The notes below the pieces were generated by a model. That model worked only from the letters and a program-made list of their open reading frames with translations. It ran no database searches and was not told the origin of the DNA. Both the position numbers and the translations under genes were made by a program. DNA of 64,000 nucleotides from Branchinecta lynchi (taxonomy: Eukaryota > Arthropoda > Branchiopoda > Anostraca > Branchinectidae), in contig JAKZAP010000004.1 of the NCBI GenBank assembly GCA_023053575.1, positions 7,235,572-7,299,571 on the forward strand, in the 5' to 3' direction. Of the stretch, positions 24,401-39,400 are shown in pieces (within the stretch, counting starts at the first letter, position 1; the number at the start of each line of letters is the position of its first letter).

Positions 24401-27400
24401 TCCAGTCTTGCTAATAGTAGCTTGCAGTAACACGGTAGCCTTGACATAAAAACATGTAGTAGTATCAGTTCGTACTGCATGCTGCTTTTTCGTACAACTT
24501 CATATTACTATTTTGAGAACAAATTTTCATGTTTTTCATGCGCAATATGCCTCTTCAACTCGACCACAGCCCAGATGAATGCCTTCGCGGAAAGCCTCGT
24601 CTTGTATAGGCTATTGCGCAGTATTTAAGCGCAGTCCGTCGTATATATGAAAGATAAAACGTAGAAATATTAGGATTCTAACATAAAGTAAAATTTGACA
24701 GGATCCAGAAGAATTTGCTATTTTAACCTGTTAGAATACACCGTCGGTAGTTCTGTCTTATTTGTCGATCTTTAAACGTTTAAGAGTAGGCCTATAAGAA
24801 GAAATTATACCATATAAAGGGCCAGTAGGAACAAACTGAAGCACAGAAGAAAGAAAGAAAATATAATAGGATGATCTAATCGCGCATTTCAAGTTCGCAA
24901 CCCCTCGTTTGGAGTAAACCTACACGGAAATACGCGTCCGTAATCCCTTAAGCTACGTCGGATCTTTCTCACCTGCAGCTTTCATCTGTGGCGACATAAG
25001 ATAAGATAAGATTTTATTTGCGCCAAGAGCCAACGGTCATGGCATATTTTGTTTATTATTATTCGGTATAATGTTATTATTTAATCATTCTAATTTATTT
25101 AGTATCTAGTTCTTCTTCTTACGTTGCTTTCCGTCATGGGCAGGTCTGTATCCAGGAATTTATTTTCAGAGACATAGATCTGAGGTTAAAACATGTAAAA
25201 AACGATTAGTTTTGTATGTTTCGGGGGACGGTGACCCCCCCCCCCCTGGATAAGGCACTGGTCCCGGGGAACTAGGTAAGCTTTTTACGTCAAAAGTGTT
25301 TCATTGTCAAGGGAGTACACATATTTTACATCTGTGTATCTGTTGCAAATGTTGAATTGGATGCTTTTGTTGATAATGTTGACGCGTAATGCAAATTCGA
25401 TATCATTGCTGTGAAAGCCATTTTTTTATTAAATTCTACTCTTCTATGCTCAACTATTCTCAAAATCTTGTTGTGTAGTCTAAATGTTATAACGGCCACA
25501 GGATATTTAATTTACCAATTTAGTTGTTTTCAAAAGAAGATATCGTGACTGACTTGAGCCAAATTAGGAGCCGAGTAACATTGTAATAAGCACTTGTTCA
25601 ACACATCACTAGCAAGACAGGTGTCATTATCCACGTTGAATCCGTTAATTGGTGCAATTAATAAATTAGCCGAGTATGGGTACCCTATCGCCGGGCACCT
25701 GGTCATAATTCTTTCCAAAAAGATGTTTTTTGCTGCAAATGTTGATAATAAGGCACCAGTGTTCACATTTTTTTTTTTGGGGGGGGGGGGGGGGGGGTCG
25801 AGTTAAAGAGACATCACAGGTCCAGCCATTTGGGAAACAGTTGTGACGCATGACTTAACAGAGAAGTCAACTGATATTTGTTTCATCTGTATTTTGGCCC
25901 ATTTTAGCAATGGTTCTTCTTCGGCCTGCGCCAAAAAGAAAGAACCTGAAGAGGACCATTGCCAAGAAGAGCCGAAATATAACTTCGAATGAATTTCAGA
26001 TTACTTACCGATTTAGCGCCGTCTGCAGTTAGCTTTGGTTGATTGATTGTATATATTGATTGTATATACCTTTACGTCAGGTTTGCAAAGTTTCTGCTGC
26101 GTTCTCCCTTATGGACGAGGAACACTTACATGATTGAATAACACCAGATTGCGGACCCTACTATCGTAGCGAGTCGGGTAATCTCAAATTTTCAGGGTAA
26201 ATGGAACCACCCCAGGCTTTAACTCTTTTTAGTTCTTGATCGCGTAACTGTTATGTAAAATGTCATGTATCTATATCTTTGTTGTGCCTTAAATTCCTCT
26301 TATTTTTTCTTTTATTTCGTTATTTCTTTACTCCGTTTTATTCTAAGTAAAAAATACGCGTAATAAATACCTTACTTTGCTTACGTACTTACTCATGAAT
26401 CACCCTGTGAACCCCTAATACATAAATATTCTTTGAGCCCAAGCTGACTTTGAAACATTTATTCAAACAAATGGGGGAAACGGTAAAACGTTTAGGTTTA
26501 AGTCACAAATCCTCGTCGGGTTGTCACATCGGGATGACGTAACGGGTTTCCCCAAAAAAATCTTAATTTAAAGGTGATTATTTTTGGCAGCAGAAGTAAT
26601 AAGTGGTCAACATCATAGCTTAATCTCCGTCTGTAAGGGGCTTTAATTTGTCTGTAATTTGTAGCCTGCGTAGTTGTATGATAGTTGTACGAAAAAGTTG
26701 CATGTATTGATATGTAATAGTAAAGAAAACTATCATTTAATCTGCCTCAGACTGGGCCAATCTTCAGCAGTCGTGTCCAGTCGTATCAATGTTATGCACG
26801 AATCTCTTGCCGCAACTTTTTTGGTGACCATCTTCTCGAAAAGCGCATTAAACTTTTCAGCCGCAATTTCAGCCTTTAACAAGACCAAACGTGTCGATGG
26901 GATCCCAAAAATTCAATATTTGATCCAGACAATTGGGTCTTGTCTTCGTCAGACTCCTTGAACATTTTTACTATTAAAATTCAGAAACAGATTAAGGCCA
27001 AGAACCCTGATAAATCCAAGTTCAGATATGGATTCAGCATGCGTGTTTACCCCTATAAGTCATATCTGTTTTGACGAAAACTTCCTGCCAAGAAAGCTCA
27101 AAAACGATCTCAGCGTATCTTCTTTCCCCAATAATGAACATCTAATCAACTTCAAATAAAAATTTAACTTATAACAAATTTTCGGGCTCCAGTCGGATTC
27201 CGGTCAAACTATATGTCCGGTTAAAAAATTATTTTCATACAGGGATTCAGCATCTCTTCTTACCCCTAAATCGGATATCTAATCAACTACAAATAAAACT
27301 TAAACTTTTTCCGGTTTTGGCCGGATTCAGGGCGAACTACTTGTCCGACGAGAAAATGGTTTTCACCATCAAGTTCAGCATGTTCTCCTACCCCTAAATC

Positions 27401-30400
27401 GAACATCTACTCAACTTCAAATAAAACTTTTACTTTTAACAGACTTTCCGGTTTTCCGGATTCCGGGCTAACTACTTGTCCGATGACAAAATGATTTTCA
27501 CCATCGTGTTCAGCATGTCTTCATACCCCATTAACAATATTTCATTTGCCCCTTAATTTAAACCCCCACCCCTAAATATAGGGCTACAGAGCCCATCTAC
27601 GAACTCGACCTTACTCTTGACCCAAAGAATCCTCACACCAAGTTTCATCAAAATATCTCATTCCCTTCGAAAGTTATAGTGCGCACAGACGGACGGACGG
27701 ACAGGCGGACAACTTTTGAGATGTCATAGGCGATATTTATCTACCATAACAAAACTAAACTACGCTGATTTTTGCGTTTTCCGTCCTTGGCACTTCTCGA
27801 AGAGGATCAGACTCCCTCTTATTGGTCAGAAATGCCAGTTATACAAGTTTTTTCCTGTTTCTCATCAAGTCAAGTTCTTTTAATTTTGTACCTTAATTAC
27901 CTTACCTTAAATCGCATTGTCCAGCGACAAAGGTGCCAATGCTCCTGTAAAGTCTGTAGAGTCTCCTGTAGAGATAGGCTATCACAAAAACAAAATACAG
28001 GTTCACTCAGACCATGTACAAAATTAAGACACACATATTTTTGTAGCGATACATCTCCAATTTCCGACGCCCAGGAGGCCGGAAAAAAATAAAAAAATAA
28101 AGAAAAACAATGTTTCTTATAAAAAAAAGTAATGAATTTAAAGGTGACGGATACACACATAAATATATCTATTTTTATTAAATCAAAATGAAACTAATGA
28201 TTCTTAAATTCAAACAGTAATAGTTGCAAGAGGCTTGATCTGACAGCTGGTATGGACACATAAGCGTATAGACGGTCATGGTAAAGTATTCAGTAGTGCG
28301 GTACTGAGTGGCGTAGCTTCAAACCGAAGAGAGCCGTGGGAGACTGGAAACAGCCAGTACGGGTTTATAATCTTTGAGAAACTCAGCAACTTCAAATAAG
28401 TCACACCATTTCAGGATAAGCTAAAATAGATCAGCTTTCGATTGTACTAAAAGCCTTAAAATATATAATATATTTATATAAAAAAATATTAATATAAACT
28501 GTATCTACTGGGACGTTTGCTTTAAAGCACAACTCATCACGATAAAATGGTTCGTAAATGCTGTTTTCCAAAAACACCAACACTCCCCCAAGAAATTAGC
28601 AATTTTCTTGTTAGCGCTTGTCAACTCTATCCAGACAGTCTGTTCTATGACGAAGATTTAACGGAAAATATTGAAAAACGTGCGCGCCGTGACTAAAGCT
28701 ACCAAGTCTTCTAAAACGAAGAAACGTATTTTAATCTTCTAATCCGCTTATTTTGAAAGATTTGTCGGCGAACCTTAAACACAGTGGATGAAAGTGCCAC
28801 TGTTTGAAGTTGAGTTAGAGCCAAGCCGATGCAAATTTTGATTTTGTGTAATCTCTTTTTCTTAACTAAAAGGGAAGAAAAGGTGTCATTATTTTAGAAA
28901 AAGTCTCATGGTGTCGCCAGAGTAACAAGACGAAAGGTGTCGATGGGATCCCAAAAATCTAAGATTTGATCCAGACAATTGGGTCTTATCTTCGCCAGAT
29001 CCAGTCTTCGCCAGGCTAATCATCAGAGAAAACCAAGTTTAGATATTCTATCTATCTATCTATCCAAACCTCTATAAGCCATATCTATTTTGACGATACT
29101 GACCGAAACTTCCTGCTTTACTTTTGCCGAGCGAACTTCTAGTCCATCAACAAAAGAAAATTCAGAAACGAATCCAGCGTATCTCCTTATCCGTATAAAG
29201 TACATCTAATCAACTTCAATTAAAACTTTGATGGACTTTGTGGCACTTTGGGGATAATGAGCAGACTGCATTTAGGGGTCGATTAGGGTTCCTGTAACAT
29301 TATTATACACGCTGTTTTGCTCTAATTTATCTCCTGAATTTAAAACGACAACATTCAGAACCAGATGCATCTTGTTCTTTTTCTTTTTTCTACTTTTGCA
29401 ACCCCAAAAGTCAGGAAATGAGCGCAGTCTGACTAGGCTCTTAGCGCTCCGTGAATAGCGAGCCGCAAAAGTGCTAAAATCTTGTAGTTGCCAAACGAAA
29501 CAATGGCGAACCGTGAGGATTTTGAAGCTGATAATTCCAAAAGGGAGCTAGGTATAACAGAAAAGGCAGAATAAGTAAAAGGGATCCTTTAAGAAGTTTT
29601 GTTCTTGTGTCGATGAGTAAAGTTCTTGTTTTCTTCAGATTGCCCAGAATAGCTGTAATGAGACGCTCGAGCTGCTTACGTCACGTAAGTTTAGCTTGGA
29701 AGCACACTTTAAGCTCAAAAGGCAAGAGGAGGAAGAAGAAGCAGAAATCAGCAAGGAAAGCGTCCCAGCTGGCCAGGAATCAGTCGACAGAGGAAACACC
29801 ACCGTCACTGGTGAGTTGCGTTTTCTGTGTGCTTACTCGTACGAAATATTTTTTAACTACAAATATTCCTTCAGCCCAAGCTGACTGCGAATCATTTTTG
29901 ATAGTCCAAAACGGATACGTCAGCTGAATTTTATTGGAGCTATATTTCGGCCCTTCTTGGCAGGGTCCTCTTCAGGCTCAAACCGCTCAAGTTGGAAAAA
30001 ACGAACTTGTGGGTTCCGTTTTGCACCATCAAATATTTTTTAACTGTGCTTCAGACTTATATTGAGCAGTACGATCCAGTCTTGATATAGTGGCATATAG
30101 GGGCATTAGTTACTGCTGCTTTTACTAATGTTTACAACTTAAGACAACTACTTTTCGACAATTTTTCATACGCGCATGACTGAGCGAATTCTTTCGCTCA
30201 TCTACTCTGTTCTCAGAGTAGAGTCATCTACTCTGTTCTCAGAGTAGAGTCATCTACTCTGTTCTCAGAGTAGAGTCATCTACTTTCACAACACTGCAGT
30301 TCGTGGCGTAACAAGTTCTTCTAGCGCTCTTACCATCTTCGACCAAATGTAAATACGCAAAACCGCGGGAGAAACGCGCCCCGAAATTGTGAGGGGAGGG

Positions 30401-33400
30401 TACATACCCGTCAGTGCTTGCAAAATCAGCCGACAGTGCAAGATTGACCAGTTCGAATATGTGTGTTCAAACTTTAACTGAAGAGGCAGCTTATTTTTAA
30501 ATCTGGCATTTGAATACACTGAACTATTTTGACTCGTCTGAGGGATGTTTAATTTGTTCTCCCGGGGCTCTAGCAATAGCGTTCGGGGTGTACGCTGCTT
30601 GCGCGGCAAACCTAAGTTCATCCAGATACGAAGAATTTGAATTTCAATAAAGGTCTGCATTTTCAGGGCTAGAGATGCCGACATCGGAGAAGTCCACGCC
30701 TGCAAAAAGTAGGAACATTATTGTAGGGTATGTCTTGCAAGGAATCTGACATTTTTATTTTACTTTTCGACAATGGCTCACATTTATAGTTGGTTAATAT
30801 GTCAAGCGTAGAGGGACACTCGCGTAGAGGTACCATAAATCCGACAGAATAAGTTCATTCGATGAAATCGATTATCATCGGATAACGGACAAAGGAAGTA
30901 ACACATTTTTTTCGGGTTCTCAGGCCCATTTAAGAAAACTGTTGGATCTCAGCCCTGTTTGGTTAAACTTTAAGATACGAAGAAAAGAAATACTAACCAA
31001 ATCCTAAGACTCGGTAAATCATTACTTTATCATCTGCGTCTCTAAAAAAAAAAAAATGTATTTGTTACTACTTTTCTCCCATTAAAGACCAAGAGACATA
31101 TGTTAATGTCTAGGAACTTGAATCCAGCCCCTATGGTGGAATTGGAATAAAATAATTGCGCCAGTGACCGTTTTAATTAGGAAGGCAGTTTAGTAGGAAT
31201 AGAAATTGTGACGCACCAGAATTATTTTTTTTTTATTTTTTTTTTTATCAGAGCCCGGTTTCTTGGGCTGTTGTACAAGAGAGGCTTCTAAAAGACCTCA
31301 ATTCCGGTCCCGATGCCATATGTAGTCTCGGCATGAGATACCGAGATTTACTGAGATGCCACATTTTCTATTTATCTTATTTCTGTATGTACTCTGTGTT
31401 TTTCACTTCGCTGTTCTCGAGTTAAAAAGTTAAATAAACAAAATAAAATATAATTGTGCTGATTTCCACTATGTAGTAGAAGCGAAATTGATAATAATTA
31501 TGATGCAACTCAACGGCAGTAGTAGTGTAAAACATTATAATTTGATTCCCGTTTTTTATTCAGTTCTGCAAGGTCCGTTTGTCTTTTTACCGGTTTTGTT
31601 GGGTGTTGCCCGGTATTATGTGGGCCGTTCCGACCCAACGTTTCTTGGGGGTACAAGAGAGATGAATAAGACCTCGAATTCGGCCTCAGTGCCATATATG
31701 GAAGTCACGATATAAGATCTAATTGCGCCGAGGTCCGCTAGGTATTGAAGCGAAAATGGTAATAATTATTATGCAGCTCGAGAAAAAAGTAGCGTGGTGT
31801 AAGACATGAGAATGTAATTCCTGTTTGTATTCAGTTCTGCAAGGTCCGTTTGTCTTTTTATCGGTTTTGTTGGGCGTGGCCCGCTCTTGATATGTGGCCT
31901 CTTGATGACTGTGTGCCACTTCGGCTCTGCTTTTCTTGAATGCAAACGCAATTTTTACAAACGCCTTTTTACTTGTGCTTTACTTGTGATAGTAAACTGT
32001 CCATATTTGAATCCCAGACAGTCAACTATTCGTTCATTTATTCGTACTAGTAAGACTACATAAAATAAATATAAAGCAAGAAACAAGACCCCCTGAAGCT
32101 ATCTTGTTGGGGCTAATCTACTTATCACTGAAATCCTACTTATCCTGAAGCTATCTACTTATCACTATGATTCAGATCCATCTTTAAATGGATATTGGAT
32201 AAACTGGTCAGTTGTTTTCCTTTTTCAAAAAGTCGAGAGAATTTTTTTTTTTTTTACAAAAACGGAAGTAAAAACCTGGAGAAACGGTGAGTGAAAAATG
32301 TGAACAAAAATGCAACTTTTCTCACTTAGTTGTACTTGGATTCAGTTCTCTTCAGTCTGGGCGTTTGTTCCTTCCTTCATTGACTTTTTTTTGCTCGGTG
32401 GAAATACGGTATGGTGTCTCTTAAGGCCGGATATTCGCGCGTTATCATCGATTTCATCTTCATATTTGCACCGTCATCTGATCTTTCCCAGTTAAGAAGC
32501 TAACGCCCATTGTCAGCAACGTATTCAGCTTAACGAGACTTGAATTAATAAGTAGCCAGCAAAAAATAGTTGTAGTTTGTTCAGCCTTGAACTCATTACT
32601 ACTTATTGATTAGTTTTGTGAAGCTGCATCCGCACTCCACTAGGCCTCTTATCCTTCCCAAGCTGAACGCTGACTTGCAGGGGGGTTGGGGTGGGGTGAG
32701 TCCACTTTCCGACGCTATAACAAGTTCCCACCGCAGATTGCAGCCAGGGTATCTCGGCGACGCACTCCACTAGGTCACTTATCCTTCCGAAACTGAACCC
32801 TGATTTGCAGGGGGGGTGGGGTGGAGTGAGTCCCCTTTCCGACGTTATAACAAGCTCCCACCGCAGGTTGCAGCCAGTGCATCTCGGCTACGCTCTTTAC
32901 CTAAGGATGGACTGCGCATGTTTTAATACAAATACCTCTTTTCTCCTCTACTCCAGGCCACTCGAATAAAAATTCGTGCTCTGTACGGCCATAACTACCG
33001 TTCTAATATCCATCGCTTTGTAATGCGTTTTTGTTCTGCGATCATCCGCCGATTTCTTGTTTCCGCCAGAACTGATACGGCAAAAGCAGAGAACTCGCTA
33101 CCATAAATTTGCCTCCTAAAGGGTGTCTCCAGTTACATGACTCGCAAGAGGAATCATTCGACCACCGGGCCAAAAATATTTTTTTTTTTACCTTTTCTTT
33201 GGTATTTGCCAGGTTTCGTTTGTACGACGATAAATTTTGTCTCTAGAGATTGGTTCAACAAGAGCTGGAAGCTCATATGGCACTTGCAACGCCGGGTTAG
33301 ATGGAAGTGATGGTCAAAAGTTTTTTTTTCCCTTTTCCGTTAAGATGTGCCAAATTTGCTAGGCTGGGTCAGAGGATCGAAGTGATTGTGAAAAGTTTTT

Positions 33401-36400
33401 TTTTTTTTTTTACTTTTCGTTTTAGATGCGCACTTTAAGGGTGCTAAAAATTAATTTCTAAGCAAAACCCTTGAGGCAAAAAGGATCATGTGCTCATAGC
33501 GATCGTGAAAAAGTAAATTTTGCTTAAAAGAATTTTTTGTACTTTGCGGTTAAGATGAGTTCTTTAAGATATGGTCGGACCAGAAAGTGACGATGTCTAA
33601 CCCAATGATGTCAAGTTTCTAATGCTCCAGCATAGTTTTATCGCCCTAGCACATCTGGAAGTACCTTAACTCACGATAACCGGAACTCTCGACATCCCCT
33701 ATAGCTCCCCCCCCCCTCGGTACCCGAATCCGGTCCGATACTGTCACTGATGCACCTAGGACTTGTGACTGTACTTCCTACGAAGTTTCGTCCTGATCGC
33801 TCCACTCTATGCGTGTCACAAGATGTCCGGCTCTCCCTTCCGACCCCCCCCCTCCGGTTTATCCGTTCCGGTCCGGACTTGGAAATGGGACATGCTGAGA
33901 CATGAGGTCTTTCAAGATATCAAATTTCGTTAAGATACGATAACCCATTCGAAAGTTATGCATGCTACTAATTTCTGGATTCTGTCGTCTCCCCCTTCCC
34001 GACGATAGTCAGATCGGTCAAGCGACTGTCTCCAAGTTGATCTGGTCGGATCCTTGACTTGACTACCAAGTTTCATTGTCCTATTAGCCAACCTGGAAGT
34101 AACTTAACTCCTTATCACCGGAATTCCGGACCCCCCCCCCCACCTCCTCCCACAGTGCACGAATCCGGTCCGTTCTGTCAATGATGTACCTAGGGCTTGT
34201 CCTTGTCCACCAAGTTTCATCCCGATCGCTCCACTCCGAGAGTTTCACACGATTTGCAGTTTTCCCCTCCGACTCCCCCCAGACTGATCGGATCCGGCCC
34301 GGACTTGAAATGAGACCTCTGAGACAAGAGATCTTTCCTGATATCAAGTTTCATTAAGATCCGATCACCGGTTCGAAAGTTATGCATGTCCCTATTTTCC
34401 GGATTCTGCCACCTCCCCCTCCCCCCACGATGGTCGGATCGGGCAAGTGAATATTTCCAAGTTAGTTTGGTCGGGTCTCTGATATGCCTGCCAAGTTTCA
34501 TCGTCCTAGCATATCTGGAAGTACCCTAACTCGCAAACACCGGACCGACCGACCGACAGACCGACGGAAATGTCATCGGTATATGGCACTTGGCCGGAAG
34601 GCAAGTGCCATAAAAAATCATCGGAACTTTTCGTAGTTTATTAAAAGAAGCCCTGGACTGGTTCATCACCAGACGCTAAAAAAAAGAAAGAAAACTCTAG
34701 ATATGCGATTTCGTAATTTACTGCAAGGCAGGAATAGAGAATAAGATAGCCGGCAGCGTCATGCACCTGTGGTCCAGTCTCTGATATCATTTCTGGGCTT
34801 GTCATTTCAAGCAAGAAGTTCGAAAGTAGTTCTGTGTTACTACTGATCACTTCTTCAGACATTCTAGTAACTGGTTTGGTGGGCGCTTGGGGCCTAGAGA
34901 AACCTGCCTAGTTACTATGTTTTAGTTTTCTTTTAATGTAGGCGTGTATGGCTGTGCTCGGACTGTTGAGCAGATCGTTTAACTAACCAAAGCTTGTATT
35001 ATTCTAGTGTTGTTATTATAATTGTTTATTTCCCCTCGAAGTGCTCTAGAGGAGTAGACACAATTAAATAACATAGATGACAACAAATCTATCACAATCA
35101 GTTTTTTTTTCTTTTTTTTTTGCGAAGAAAAAGAATATGGGAAAACAGCAGAGCATCCGAGAATGTTGTGAGGTGAACCATTACCACGAATGACGTCCGA
35201 ACTGAATTTTGCGGCTAGGGTTACCGCCAAGTCCTCTTCTGAAAGTCGGCTAAATGTGTACGCGTCGAAATGCGTTGATTTTCGCACTACCTTGCGGGAT
35301 TCTACCAGAACAAAGAGTGCTGTCTACATAAGTGCGTCTGGTATGCCATTTAGGCGTGCAGAGGGTTCCAAATGTCTCAGCTATGACGTAGACTTTGGAC
35401 AGAAGATTAGGTTTTCCATGACGGATTTTGTCATAAAGTTGAACAAAATCTTCACTTTCTGTGTTTCAGTCCGTGACAGTAGGATCAGAATCTGGACCGG
35501 GAAAAGGTCTAACATTATATTTTAGCTATCTGTCTTAAAACAAGAGCTGAAAGTTCATATGGCACTTAGTTCATGTTTGTCAGACAAGGTTTAATTGCAG
35601 TTGTCGAAGTCAGATCTCTCCGGATATTTCTTTCATCAGAAGACGGGGTGGGGTTTATCAGGTAAATCTGAAATATTATTCCACTCATTGACAACTGTTC
35701 CAGAATGAACGTTTTGTGTTTTGTCGTACTCTGCTTCCGATCTGCGTATGAATCAATCGATGGTAGGAGCAAATACTCCAGCTGTGATAATTCTGTAACT
35801 AGACAGTCGGGTCTTAGCCCTTGTCGGTTGAACCTTAAAGTCTTGACTGATCGCTCGATGATCCTTATCGTACCCATTTTCTTTTCAGAACCTGTCAAAG
35901 CCGAAGCCATCTACGATCCCGTCCCCTCCCTCCATCCAGTTCCCTCTATGGAAGATCAGACCTACGAGGAAATCCAAGAAGTCAACAACTCTGGAGTTGA
36001 GACCCCCACCAAATCCTTTCCACGTAACTCCCTCGCCTACTCCTCCCTGACGTCATCAAGCAGCGGCCTTACGTCATCATCTGAGTCAACTGAGACGCGA
36101 GTACATAAAAGGTGTCCGCGGTCTTGGCAGCCTGAGTCGGCCTCGTCGCCTGCTCGGACGAACATATCCCAGAATCCCTATACCAGAATTGGAAATTATC
36201 AGTCGTACACTCCGTATTATCAAAGGTCATACAGTAGTGGATCTTACCGGTCGAAGACAGATAGTTTCGTGGAAAAAGAAAGAACGTGCTGCAGGTCAGT
36301 ATCCCAGATCATTGTCGCTCAACTTTCCTTGTTTTTGTAGGGAGAGAGCTTGAGTACTCATTCTTAAGGCGCGTCACGAGGTATTGCGCCAGTTATTTAG

Positions 36401-39400
36401 ACCAATCAGGAACAACGCGATGGGTGGGCTCAGCTGTGATAAGACTCTGCATGGGAAGGTTGGATGTGGCTTGAAAGTAAATAAGAAGAAGAACTGTAAA
36501 ACGAAGATAGAATTAAAGGCGGACTGGTGATGACCCTTATTCTTGAGAAGGAGTGTAATGGAATAGTGTCAAGTTTCTGTTCTGCGCTAGATGGATTGCA
36601 AATATTCCAATTTTACGCCTGTCGAAGGTGGATTGAGCTATTCGGAGTACGAAGCTCGGAGACTCCTGCAACCGTCGCCGGTTTATCTTAAACAAATGAG
36701 TGAATGAATGTATTGCACGAAAAACAAAAGCGAACTACAAAAAGCGCTACCAAAGCAGCGGAATCTAGCCAACCTACGAATATCCCCCATATCTGAACTT
36801 CCAATCTTTTCAATCAACCATTCCTCCCTGGTAATCCCCATCCCACATATTTCAACCCGTAAATCAATCAGACCTTTGCATTCACACATAAAATAGATAC
36901 ATCCTCGTCCAACTTACAAACGTATGGTCCAACCTTCAACCTACTTTTTTCCAGTAAACCTTCTTTGCTCACCAATTCCCTCCCCCTTAACTTACTATCT
37001 CCTTTAAATCTTCACGCGGGAACCGGTCTTTCAATCCGTCCTTGCGAAGAATTCATGAATTTCTCGACCCACATATACGAAAGACAATACGATTATTTAT
37101 TTTGTCGGTCTCCACAGTGTGTAATTTTGGTGTTGCGTGGGTTCTTAGTGCGCTTGTGCTGGAGTGCAAAAAGTTAACAAGCGTGCTGAAGATAATCACC
37201 GGAATTTGGCTTTTATTGAGCGACAGATCCGAACTTTCTCCAGCTATTGAATACACACAAAAGTGTGATTGGTGTTAACTTAGGTTTTGATCTTGATTTG
37301 ATTCCAGGTATCAAATACACCCAAAGGTTGATTGGTGTTAAGTAGGCCTAAGTTTTGATTTTGCAGGATTTTGGATCATAACAATTAGTTTTGTTTAAGT
37401 AGGTATTTTTTTTATTTATTTTTTTATACCAAACACTGTGAAAATAATACTAAATAAGACTAATACACTTATTGAGCGACAGATCCGAACTTTCTCCAGC
37501 TATTGAATACACACAAAAGTGTGATTGGTGTTAACTTAGGTTTTGATCTTGATTTGATTCCAGGTATCAAATACACCCAAAGGTTGATTGGTGTTAAGTA
37601 GGCCTAAGTTTTGATTTTGTAGGATTTTGGATCATAACAATTAGTTTTGTTTAAGTAGGTATTTTTTTTATTTATTTTTTTATACCAAACACTGTGAAAA
37701 TAATACTAAATAAGACTAATACACTTTGGAGCAAAATCGAAGTTTTCAAAAAACTATACTGCTGAGCCATTTCGTTGCGATAAGATCATTTCTTTCAAGA
37801 GTTGTGCTTCAGTATTTGGTTTCGTTTTTTAGTGGTTTTGAGCACGATGGACCTCCGACAAGCAAGTTACCCCCGCGACCTGATGAGCCTCTCGAAAGAG
37901 TGGTTTCCCCTATACCGGTGCAAAATAGTCATTTGAACTCAGTGGTAGCTGATCTGGCGGAAACGCCACATTTGGATGAAAACAGTGCAAAACTTCAACG
38001 GTGAGTACTTCTTATTTTTGCCCTATTCTGCCTTATTTTGCAACTGTTTGTAATATCAACGAGTCGTGATTTGTTATGTTGACGACCCTTGTCTCTTCTG
38101 AAGGAAGTTCGCAACCTAACGCTTAATTGACGAGGAGGGTATTTCTGAGACTATTCCGCATGTTTCTGTCCGAGATAAAGGTTAAGTAGTTCATATGCTT
38201 CTGTCTTTATCTTCTTTATTTGTGTAATTTTACTCCGCTTGTCTTTTTATAGGAAAGTGGGTTACAAATAAATTATTATTACTATTTACAAGCCTTCGTC
38301 AAAATATATCGATCCTTTCCGGATTTGTTGAGGGCAGACATACTGACGGACAGCAACATCCATCGAAATTCTCAGTCCTTTCCGGAGTTTAACGTAGTCA
38401 CAGACAGTCATACGTCAGACGGACGGACAGAACTACGAATTCCTTGGTATAAATTTCTTTCTTTAGGGATCACACACAAAATATGATGAGAATTCGGGGC
38501 TATCCCATCTCATCAGCAGTTTATTCTGGGATCGACTAAAAAGACGCACGGCGCGACATACTGAGCGTGTTCCACCCTACTTACCGTAGTTACTACGCAT
38601 GACGTCACGAATTCTTGCTTTCTGCCGTCAAGGCTGGAACGATTTTTATATTTTCCAGCAGAATATCATGCCACGGGCGAATCCGACCAATCACGTTCCA
38701 GAGATGCGTAGTTACTACGCTTACCACGCTCCCGAGCATGGTAAGCAAATAGTAACTATTAGTTACTATTTCGAGAAGGTTGGAACGGTCAGCGTAGTAG
38801 CTTTTCGTGAGGATGGAACGGAAATAGTAACTAATTAACTATTCTTAGAAGGGTGGAACACGCTCACTGTAGGAGGCACGAGTACTAACAAGACCAAAGG
38901 TTTCGACGGGATCCCAGAAAATTCAGTATTTGATCCAGACAATTGGGTCTTGTCTCTACGCCAGATCCAGTCTTCGCCAGATTCCTTGAACGTTTTTACT
39001 ATTAAAATTCAGAAACAGATTTAGGCCAAAAGCTAATCATCTGAGAAAACTAAGTTCAGATATGGATTCAACAGGTTTGTGTTTACCCCTATAAGTCATA
39101 CCTGTTTTGACGAAAACTTCCTGCCTTACTTCTGCAAATTTCCCGGTTTCGACCGAACTTCGGAACTACCTGTCGGGCAAAAAATGAGGCTAAAATCGAA
39201 CTCAGCGTCTCGCTCAGCGTTTCTTCTTTTCCCTATATCGAACATTTTTTAATCAGCTTCAAATTAAAATTTAACTTAAAACAAATTTTCCGGTTCCAGC
39301 CGGATTCCGGGCGAAATATATGTCCAGGTACAAAATAACTGTCATACACGGATTCAGCATCTCTTCTTACCCCTAAATCGGATATGTAATCAACTATAAA

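Larger units (their letters stand above)
24377..26465. other. Intron 1, between the H repeats
   Basis: Holds a small CAGTAGCATCC.GTCTTGCTA repeat (24370-24430), the LINE tail (24995-25090), a block with C run (25140-25270) related to 8420-8610, a G run at 25781-25797 and an E fragment (25905-26000). No exon was seen. Confidence 0.5.
30287..33261. other. Intron 2, mostly unassigned
   Basis: A 139-codon - strand frame (30705-30286) reads through to the hairpin array and is not recognised. The rest holds the duplications at 31490 and 32625, and poly-A/T runs at 31045 and 31225. Confidence 0.4.

Noticed and set aside
30286..30705. 139-codon - strand frame in intron 2
   Set aside because: No recognisable domain, ends at the hairpin array, no splice partners; may be chance.
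35705..36340. 211-codon ATG-initiated frame as a separate single-exon gene
   Set aside because: The frame is exon 3 plus intron on both sides; the acceptor at 35888 and donor at 36295 fit phases of exons 2 and 4.
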